From Diphasiastrum complanatum (Eukaryota > Streptophyta > Lycopodiopsida > Lycopodiales > Lycopodiaceae), in the NCBI GenBank assembly GCA_029204225.1, contig CM055100.1:25985106-26049105 (forward strand): DNA of 64,000 nt, given 5' to 3'. The number at the start of each line of letters is the position of its first letter. The first letter of the stretch is position 1. Both the position numbers and the translations under genes were made by a program. Below the pieces are notes generated by a model that was not told the origin of the DNA, did no database searches, and saw only the letters and a program-made list of their open reading frames with translations. This document shows positions 23,701-34,600 of this stretch, in pieces.

Positions 23701-26700
23701 CAACAGTAGTATCAGAGCTTGCATGTTGCTTAAATGTTCTTGCATGTCTATTGCATGTCAAGAATTCAGATTGCATGTTTCATTCTTAGCATCACTCATT
23801 CCACAACAGTGGTATCAGAGCCAGGTTGGCTCTATTCAAAGCATAGAACCAGCACCCTCCCAGAAATGGTTGATTGCTGTCCTGGCTCAGATTTGCTCCG
23901 AATTTGAAGTGGGAATGATCTGACTAGTAGCGCCCTCTTCTAACCAACAGATTGCAACAGATTTCATGCAAATCTGAAAAGAATTGTGGGAGAAACTAGC
24001 AAAACTCCTGATCAGATCCACCTGCAAGCTACTACACAATCTGAGATGGAGGAGACAATACAATGATGAAGAATGGAAGATTATTCTAGAATTCATACTC
24101 CTCCAAATAGTGGAGGTTCTATTTATAAGAATTGATGTATGTACAATGCATTGCATGCTATTGCCAAGTGTCCAAGGTAGGTGGCAATTCGCATGTCTAA
24201 TTGCATGTGTCTAATTTGTCACGCATGCATCTTGCATGTCGGATGCAAACTAGGATATGTGGCAAACTAACTTTTTCTCCCCCATGCACATATGCATGGG
24301 GGTCTACCAAACTCAAGTGGACAAGTGGCATCATCATGCAAGAAGGCCCTCCACGAGTTTGTACTAAAAAAAATTTGCCACATTTCTCTTTCATGTATTG
24401 TCAGATTTAGGTGAAATCAAAGGCATAAGTCATCTATTGCATAGGCTCTATCAACAGAAGCAATTACAAGTCAATTTGGTTCTGATTTCTCCAAATTTGA
24501 CGCTTTCAATTATAGTGGCCAGCAAGTAGACATATTCTTGTCCTTGATTCATCTGATAGGCATAGAGAAGAATTCACACAGATTGAACTAAGATCAAATC
24601 TATGATCCACAGCTTGCTGATTTTTCTTAAACCTTGGATGGTCAGTGCATGCTCTTGTATGTTGTTGCATGAGCTTGCATGTTGCTTGAATCTTCTTGCA
24701 TGCCAGTTTCCTAGCATCGCTCATTCCGCAACAGTGGTATCAAAGCTTGCATGTTGCTTAAATGTTCTTGCATGTCTATTGCATGTCAAGAATTCAGATT
24801 GCATGTTTCATTCTTAGCATCACTCATTCCGCAACAATGATCACTCTCCTTAAACCCCTCCTCTCTACATACTCCTCCTCTGAGGACTCTGAATCTGACG
24901 ATGCCTCAAGCTCATACTCATTATCAAGGTCATGAGCAAGAGAGCTCGTACCCTCTCTTGCCCTCCTGCACGCTGCATCTGCTCGAGTGACAGTTCCTGC
25001 ACACACGGATTGACGAACATATTACTGCCCACAAATTACAATAATCCATTCAAAAATGTATTTCAAGTATGAAGCGTCAACTAAGTAATAAGTACTAACT
25101 TCTAAGAACTTGGAAATAGCCTACTAGGTAGGTACCTGCCAGGCCAGTGTTGAGTGATCTTAATTCGATTCTCACATGCCCTCTGCATAGCCTACTCATG
25201 GAGGAATGCATACACATCCTCCTTGTCCTGTGATCTTGGTGGCAAGTCCAGAACCTTAGCTACATCTATCTCATCTAGATTGATCTATGCACATGCCACA
25301 ATGCACATTGAAATCAAGATAGAATCTGAAGGGTCGTATGTCAACAATTATATGATATATATTTGATAGTATAATCTTAAAAGTTAATGTAATTTGTTGG
25401 TTCAAACATCAAAGTTGAAAGTTTAAACTCAAAGTTAAACCTTAAAAGTTCAATGTATAGATAATACTTCTGACTTCAAATTACATGGATAGGCTCTGGG
25501 GTGTTATGGAGTCTACTCAAAGTCTTAAGTTGGCGTGTACATACACCAACCTTTCCAACTGCATAGAGGACAATCGATTCCTCTTCTTCATGTGGATTAG
25601 CGAATGAACACTCCAATTCCTCTCTCACAAGCAACTGCAATGCAGTCCTGTGAGAGGATCATGGCAAGGCGGCACAATCTGGGGACATCAACACCAAACT
25701 TCATCCACCATGACACAGGACACAGTTGGCCTGATCACAATACAAAGAGGAGTCAGCAGTTGCCAGTGAGCACCACCAACCAAAGCTAAGAAATTACAAT
25801 TGGGATTTGATATTTATAATGAGTCGGATTTCATCAAAAACTGGCTATTAAAGCCACTATTTCATGTAAATAATAAAATGTAACTACTAACGATGGAAAA
25901 TTGCAATGATCATCTCACATGGATTGCATTGTGCAGTATATTAAACATGCGACCCAGTGGAGAAACCTTGATTTTTTTATTGAGTTTGACCCATAGAACT
26001 TGGAAGTGCAAGTGCCTAAGTTATGAGAGTCCTTAATTTATTGCACACGTAGTATGGCAGTTCAAGTTAGGGCCGTTACTTTCGAAATTCTAACCGAGTC
26101 TCGCCTCAGAAGTCCTGACTCCTTACTCACTGCTCAGGACTATAGTTACTAGTCTGTTAGAACTTAGAAGTTACGAGCTACTAGTTAGTAGTTACAACTT
26201 ACGAGTTAAGAGTTACTAGTTACGTAATAGTAAATACAAGTTACAAGTTACAAGTTACAATCTTGCCCATTATGAATCACTCGTGGAATATATTGGTCAA
26301 AAACGTACACAATCCCCCCAAAAGGGAGAAAGGGGAAAAAACAAAAAGAAGGTCAAACCTTTCCCGATTCGAATCAGTTGGTAAACTTGTTCACAAGAAA
26401 GGGCCAGTAGTTAGGATCAGGGCAGCAAGGGGTTCATCAGGCCCTAAAATTCAAAATTGGCGGGGGGGAGGGGGGGGGGGGGGGGGGGGGGGGGGCCTTT
26501 GAAACCCTTTTGGGGCTTTAGGGCCCAAAAGAAAAATCCCGTAAAAAGTCCACATACCATTCAAAGAGCTACCTACTGCTAACAACGCAGCAACCCGCCG
26601 GCCTGCTATGTTGCTGCTTCCTCCTATTGCCTCTTTATCTGATGTCCTGCTGCCCTCTTCCTCATCATTTCAATACGGATGGAATGGATAATGCCTGGCA

Positions 26701-29700
26701 TAGAAGGACAACACCACTCTTATTATTCACTTCAAGTCAAAAGAGGAGAGAGTAAAAGTATTGAGACTCAAACCCGAATGGAAGGGCACACACATACTAT
26801 CAGATGATGATCTTACTTATATCCAAGTGGTAGAGCGCAAGAAAGTCTTTCAGGAGGCTAAGGTGTTTTGGTTGATTTGCCGTTTATCGGGATGGGTAAG
26901 TTAGATACCTAGATCGTGGTGCATCTGTTTCTAGTGCCTAGGGAATTCTGGAGTGCGGGAGCAACCTAGGACTCTGTCCACATCACTTCTAGATTGGGCA
27001 ATGGAACTGTAACGATATTCATTCCTCGGCAGCAGCAGGAGATTTCATCTCACAATGGGATCTCTTCCTTTTTATGGAGACTTGTGAAAGCCAGTTGAGA
27101 GGATTATTGGAATTTTAGGACTTCAGGTGGGTTTTATCTACAAGTCATTTATGCACATTCTTCATGTAATATTAAACATTTATATAGTCACTTGTCGTTA
27201 ACAAGAAGCATTCACATGAGATGTCTAAAGAAAAGCGCCTTGTTGATCTTCTTTACAGCTCGTCTTTCGATGCTTGCTAGCGTGAGTTTATCCCCCAGGC
27301 CCAACCTCCATTACTGAGAGATCTACATCATTGGCCTAAGTATACCACATCACTCTACAGACTACACCTTTCCCACAAATCCGATTGTGATATCTCCTCG
27401 TCCCTCCAACTTCTCCTTTTTCACCCCAGATATATTCTCTCTTGCCACTGAGAAATTGAAACGGATCGAGCAAGGGATATTGACAATCCAGAGGCGAAAC
27501 TCCCGATTCATGTCACCGATATACTTGCCTATTGTTTTGTAGATTTCCGGAAAGCTTTTGACTCAGTCTCGTGACACATACTCATCCAGAGACGGAGGGA
27601 TCTTGGCAAAAATGGTTGTCATGACACTATATGAGCACGATTGGGGATGTTTCAGATCGAAGGAGGGTCTCTCTGAGAGAGTTAGGAGTAGTATTATGGT
27701 GAAGCAGGTTGCTCCCTCTCCCTCACACTCTTTAATTTGTATATTGATGAGCCATCAACCACGATGGTGGTATTGGATGCAGGCTAGATGATATACTTAT
27801 TTCCATTCTACTTTATGATGATGATGTGGCGTTGCTTTCTTCTTCTGGTGAGGGGTTGTAGCAGCACTTAGATACCCAAAAAATGATTATTTTTCAACAA
27901 TAGGCGATGGGCAAAAGCCCTCTGGAAAATAACTTTTTGTCCCTGTTAGCAAATGTGACAGTGGCCTATAGTGCACTATCAACTTCAGACACAGAAACTG
28001 AGAGTTGATACTACTGGATGTCAGTTTTCAGAATACGAATATTGCGTACAAAAGTACGAATCTACGTGCAGTAAGGACAACTACAACTTTCTATACTATG
28101 ATAGCATGTGGATAAGTCACCCGTTAGCAAAGTAAAAAGGCAAAGAAACTGTATTTACAGAATCCACTACCTTTGGAGCTAGCTACAATTGCTGCACCAA
28201 CCAAATTGGAGGTGAAGATCTATTAACCAATCAAACAGAGAAAACCAGGTACTCCAAAAAAACTTAGGGTCAAAGGGGGCATGTACACATAGGCAAAGAC
28301 ACAAACTGATTCACAATTGCTACCATGTCATAAATATAAAAAATATGTGAACTATTTCAGACTCAATAAAACCCAAAGATACTCAACTGATTTTCACCTT
28401 GGCACACAGAAGATATAAACAAAAAGCATCTAAAGTGATTGAGTAACTTGTAACTTGCCTGCTGCACGGTATCTATATGGGTACGTCCTCAGAGGGTCGA
28501 TCTGAGTAACCATGTTCAAATCAGCCATTATTGTATCGCGGTCACAGTATTCTGAACGCTTTTCATATGCTGTCGCATTGTTGCATGCCTTCTCGATCAG
28601 CTTTGTCATCTCCTCGTAAGCAGATTTTCTATCTCCTTGCAGGAAATGCACGCGTGCCAGTCCTTGATGAGCCCTTGTATGGCGGATTTTAAGTGCACTT
28701 ACGTAACAATCAGCAGCAAGTTCAAACTTTTCACAATCTACGTAAACACTGCCAAGGTTGTTCAATGCCTGGACGTTAAGCACCAAAAAAAGGTCATTCC
28801 ACTTGGCAAAAACTGAGCTGAAGAACCAAGGATTCTACTTTACAAATGAATCAAATACCTGCCCTTTCCGAAGTCCATCAGATGGACACTTCAATGCTTC
28901 TTCAAGGAGCTCCACGACCTTTGCTGATGATGACTCGTCAAGGCTGGTGTCTGCCAAAGCATACGCTTTCAAAAAGAAAGCCTCAAAAGATCGCTGAAGA
29001 GCAATAGATTCTTCAGCTTTTAACAAAGCCTCTTGACGATGGCCAGTGTCATAAAGAATCCAGCCTTCATATACTAATCTTTCATGCTCACTATTGGCAT
29101 GCTCACGAGCCAATCTCAGGCTGCGCATAGCCGCTTTTGGGCAATTCAACCTGTAAGCAAGAGATTTATGCCCAACAAAGGGCTGGCATGTCAATCCATC
29201 ATGACATCAATGACCATGTACAACTGGCATCTAAACAATCTAAAACAACAACTGTGCTCAGCTCTTTTTTGGCACTACTCTATGTAAAAAAAGTTAGAAT
29301 TATAAGCTGAATACCTACAAACTACATTCAGCCAATAACCTCTTAACAAAAACTAAATTTCAGCACAATGTTCAAATATTCCACATGTCTAAAAGTACAT
29401 GAATATTGGACCTATAAATTTGTCCGCCATCTATTGGTGAATGCATACAACCCTAATATCATATCTTTTTGTCCTTAAAAACAAATTTGCATAGCATATT
29501 CAACTTATTTAACAGTTGCCAGAGATGGACAAATTTGAACTATGGCCTTGCTTGGCTATCAGCCTGATTAGTATAAACAAACAGAATCCATATAGAAAGC
29601 AGGCAAAGCAACGAGGCAGCTATCTTACAATATTCATGCTAAACAAAACAATTCCATGACCAAATTTAAAACAATAGCACAAAATTGGATTTGCCACCAA

Positions 29701-31576
29701 GATACTATGAAGCTGATTTTACTGTGGTTAATCTCATGACTTACTTAATCAATATTTGAAATATAAGATAATTGACAATTAAGCATGAACCATGCACCCC
29801 GTAACTCTCCAATGCTTGACCTGTTCCTCCTTATTGTCCAGTAACAGCAACCCCTTAGATGAAAATTTTATAAAAAGCTCCTTTACTATTAAAATATTGC
29901 ACTTGGACAACTAGAATAATTGAAATATTTGAAATATAAGTTGACAATTAAGCATGAACCATGCACCCCGTAACTCTCCAATGCTTGACCTGTTCCTCCT
30001 TATTGTCCAGTAACAGCAACCACTTAGATGACAATTTTATAAAAATCTCCTTTACTATTAAAATATTGCACGTGGACAACTAGAATAATTATAGCTAGTT
30101 GCAACAAGCATGTGGATTTGTGAACAATATCAGCTGGCAAGCTGCAGAAAATACAGAACATCCAAAATTTGTCCCAGCTTTTCTGACAAGGAAGTTCATG
30201 ATACAGGTTGGCTTCCCCATTGAAAATTAAAGGTAAGCTTGTGCATAAGAAAACGTTCATCAAGGAAGGACCCAGATTTTATCCCAATATGGTTCCAGCT
30301 TTGTATTTGTCCTTGCAACCAAACCTTCAACTACAGCACATTGCGCAATCTTTGTATTCTTATGTAATGCCTTTGTATTCTTATGTAATGCCTTTGCATT
30401 CTTATGTGATACCTTTGCCTTTGCACGTTCAAGTAACATGGATGTCTGGCTCCCAGCTCACTTCTAGCCATTCAATCCATCTTTGTCCTTTAGAGTCATA
30501 GAAGATCGTCTCAACTCTCTGGATTACGTGACTGGAGTCTGGAGTTCATTTGAAAGTTTTTGGAACCTTTGCACATGTGAAGTAACAACTTTTTTCACTG
30601 ATTAACAGCTCAATTAACCTTAAAGGTTCCAATAAAGCGATACAAATTGTATGTAGAATCCTTCCAAAGCATGAAACAAGGTGGGGCTTATGGATGTAAC
30701 TGCCTTCAATTGGGAAGACAGAGAGCACTCATCGAGGTAGTTAGGCCAAATTTCCCCTACCACAAAAGATGATGAGGCTGTTAGGCCAAACCAACTTTAT
30801 GGCAGGATGATCCAATAAAATGGAATCTAATAAGAAGCTCTTAGGAATTTATAAGCGAATAACTACCATGGTTTCCATGACTCATGATTACATCTGCCTG
30901 CAAGTACTATATGCTTATTTGACAGACTAAACCCATTACTTGTCATAACGTTACAAGCACCACGTTCCAACATCGTTGACTTTTGCCGCTAAGGTGATTG
31001 TCAGTACGCATATCAAGCTTCCTACCCTACTTTCTTCATGTCTGCACACTTGAGTACCAATAATACTGCCAAAATATCAAATTTTTTCGTAGAACAATAA
31101 GAAAAGCCTTCTTTCAGTAGAGTTTGTTCCTCCCCAACCAAATTTGAAACAAAATTCTTAACTTCAGGAGATTAACATGTCTGAAGTCAATCAAAACAGA
31201 AAAGCCTATATGTTGCACTACCTCACTGATTGTTCCAGGGTCGCTACTCAAATTAAGTTTGCATCCTCATAGTCTTTTCACCTCTGCAAAGTTGGCAAAT
31301 AAAAATCTAGACGGCCTTTTGTGCTCAACTTAGCCAAGTCATTCATTGGCGGCCTTGCTTCCATAGCTTATTGATAAACTCCGTTGGGTGTCCTTATTAA
31401 CTATCCTTTCTAGTCCTAAGAATTTCCCCAGTTAGCTCCACAGCCTTTTGTGTCTCCCACTCAAGAATAATTTCCTCCCTGGTCCAGAAAGACCGGGCCT
31501 TCTTACCTTCACATGCTCATTTTCACTTCCTCCCTATCCAAGTCCGCCAATATCAAAGAGGGAACCCTCCTAGGGA

Positions 31577-31657
<81 letters not shown>

Positions 31658-34600
31658 GAACCTCTCCCGGTAGATTATTGGCAGCCTGCTCTTAACAAGA
31701 AGTCTTTCTCTTACTCTAAAATTGTCACACGTGATTATGATGCCAACACGGTTCTTGGAACCGTACAGTGAACCGTAATTACATGAACCATCCACGGTTC
31801 ATGAACCGTGGTACGGTTCACCCCACGGTTCCCAGGACCCACTGTTCTGAGAACCGTGGGTTCTAAGCTTGGAAGTCAAGCTGTTGTACATTTTTTAAAT
31901 CTGGTTTCATCTATTAACAAACTAATTGAATCACAAACAAAGGACGATAGTCTTGACTTGAACTGGTATACTTCACTTCCAACTGCCTCTTCACAAGAGC
32001 CGTAAAGGAAGACCTCAGCAACTAATCTTCTAACAAGAATTTCACTTATTTCAACTCAAAGATTGTATTCATTCAAAAGCAACAGGCATGCCCGTCCACC
32101 TTGCCTATCTGTGCTACCCTTCCTTTGTTAAGCCACAACGACCAATGTCTTACAAAATTTGGCACTGTACGAGGTTTAACAAAGTTAACGTCTCTGTTAG
32201 CCTTGTGAGGTTGAAGAATACTTAAAGTTCACCATGCACATAGTTAGGAGCCAGGACTTCCATGTACTTATACAATAACTCGTCAACAACATACTGTGAA
32301 CATCAAAATATGTCTTGCTCATTCCCCTTTCAGCAAAACTTTATGCTTGTCCAGGAAGTAGTATGCAACTAGTCAAATCGTGCTTTCCCTAATCTCTACA
32401 ACAGATGTTCATTTGCGTTTATAAAAAATAGCAAAATCCATGAGTGCTCAATGCAACAGCCGACATCTAGTTGCTAACACATGATATAGTGGTGCAACTG
32501 AACTCAACAAAGTCAACTTCTTAAAACACATAGACTGTGGTGTTGCATCTAGCCAAGTACTTACGAGGATGGACTACAAAAGCCAAGGAACTGTACAGTG
32601 CAAAACCTACGGCATAACAGAAAAGTTTCACAGACTTTTACCGTAGAAGAAGAAGAGATTGTCGGAAAAAAAGCAATCCCTTTCCTGGATCAGATTCAAG
32701 CATCTGGTGAACCACAGCAAGTGACCCAATGTCATCAACAGATGACCAACGGTCATACAGCTGCATCCAGCAATCAGCCTTTGTCCACTGGTCCACATGT
32801 TGACTCAACAATTCAAGGAGCTGCGTTGCACTAACGCGACCCGAGTACATGGCATACGATGGATCCAACGTCAATAGTGCTCGCAAGTCCCTGACCGCTC
32901 CTGCATAATCTTGAATGGCAAGGCAAAAATAGATTCTCAATTCTAGGCAGTCAGGAGTCACTTTGAATCCTAAAATACGATTGATTTCAACAATTGCTTC
33001 AGGAACTTTCTGCTCGTGCATGAGTAATGCAGCTCTGTATTTGTATGGATATGGCAATGTTGGATCAAGCTCAGTGGCTTTATCCAGGTCTAAAAGCTTT
33101 TCATTTCCAGTACAGTAAAGGGATCTTTCTTGGAACATCCAGCCACATTGCTTATAACCGGAAATTATGGCAGTAGCTTCTGTGAATGCTGCCTGTCTTT
33201 GGCCACACTTATATTTTACACGAGCAACACCAGCGAGAGAATAAGCGTGGCCAAATTGAGCAGCACCCAACAAAAGCTCCTGAGCCTCTGCATAATGCTT
33301 TTTGGCTAGCATCACACAGCCAAGTTGATGCAACACCAATGACTTTTGTCGGTCTGAAACTGCATACCCTCTCATTTGCTCCAAAAGGTTGGCAGAAAGG
33401 TCTGAGGAACTATCTTCTTCCATAGCTACGTGACTCAAAAGAGAATAAAGGGCAAAGGAAGAATGCCCTGCTAACCTCAGCTTATCTCTCCATTCAGCAT
33501 CATAGAACAATCTTGCTACCTGTGGAACTTGCAGTGAACCAGGAAGCTCATGCAGAAAGACCTGCAGACATGCAGCAATAAGTGCTTGTGCATTTTCCAC
33601 CAATCCACTCTCAATTAGCACAGTTGCATCCTGCAAGCTATGCACCATTGCTGCCAGATAGTTATCGCATGCATCTCTCATTTTCTCACAAAAAAACCTA
33701 TTGGCAAAAGCCAGAACCTCCATCACAACATTAGGGGTGGTTTGCTCCAGTCTGCCGGTTTTGCTAAACTTCTCAACCAATCTCAGTCCAGGTGCTGAGA
33801 TACCATTACCAGAAAACTCTATGTCACTCGTGCGCGATTCAGTAAAGCACCCATTTAACATAGCATGAAACGGTGACGACAAAGAAGCCATTTTTTGTCT
33901 ATTACAGTAGACCTGTTCCCCATCAATGTGGAACACCACAGCGTCCTCCGAGACCCTTGACATTAAACATCCCTCTAGATGAATATCTGCATCTGGCATC
34001 CGTGTACATACATCCACTGGCTGGAATGTGCAACTAGACACAGTAGCAGTTCTAAGAAACTCTGCTTTACGATTATCACATAAAGGCTTATTATCTAGCT
34101 CCTCTCCACGTCTTTCATATTTAAGCCAAGAAGCATAAACTATTCTTTCATGTGACGTCACTGCATGTTGATATGCTGAACGGAGGCTGCGTCTCATGAG
34201 TTTCAGCTCCCCGAGCCCCCTGAAAAGAAACGATTGCTCCAAATATAAACCTGATTTTTCATGTTCCTCAGCACTCTCCAGCTCTTCATGGATTTCAGCC
34301 AATGTTTCCACATAATCTACTGGCTTAAATAAAGGCTTGATAGGAGGATCAACCAATTTTGCCACGCAGGAACTGCAACGGACCACCATAACAAGGTTAA
34401 CATGCCAAGGAATGAGCATAGTTTACAGAGACTTTGCAATGTTTATATAGTTAAAGCAAACAGGTACTCACCAGGTTATCAAAAAGATGTCTCTAAGGAA
34501 CCCAGACAAACCACATACATGAGGAACGAAATTGAAGAGTTGAATATCAAAAAGTACAATATGGCAACGACCTTAGAAAATGCCAATATTGCTAAACGAT

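Larger units (their letters stand above)
20769..28458 (-). other. ETO1-like intron 4 (7690 bp, GC-AG type), filled with repeats
   Basis: The donor is AG|GCAAGT at 28458 and the acceptor GCTGCAG ends at 20769. From its 3' end it contains two GC-rich hairpins, a large inverted-repeat complex with fold-back and LTR pieces (21755-25413), a G-tract, and an antisense LINE relic. The stretch 20769-21394 holds no recognisable feature. At 27881-28458 I see only AT-rich intron sequence. Confidence 0.88.
29151..32641 (-). other. ETO1-like intron 2 (3491 bp)
   Basis: Bounded by CG|GTAAAAG and TTACAG|G. It contains a 173-bp tandem duplication, a 21-bp minisatellite, a TC microsatellite and a cluster of ACGGTTC palindromes. 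No coding sequence recognised. Confidence 0.85.

Noticed and set aside
32638-34419. Single-exon 593-residue protein starting at 34419
   Set aside because: The first 15 residues come from the intron (GTTGCAG acceptor at 34373) and the stop lies in the donor. The family protein continues in the neighbouring exons.
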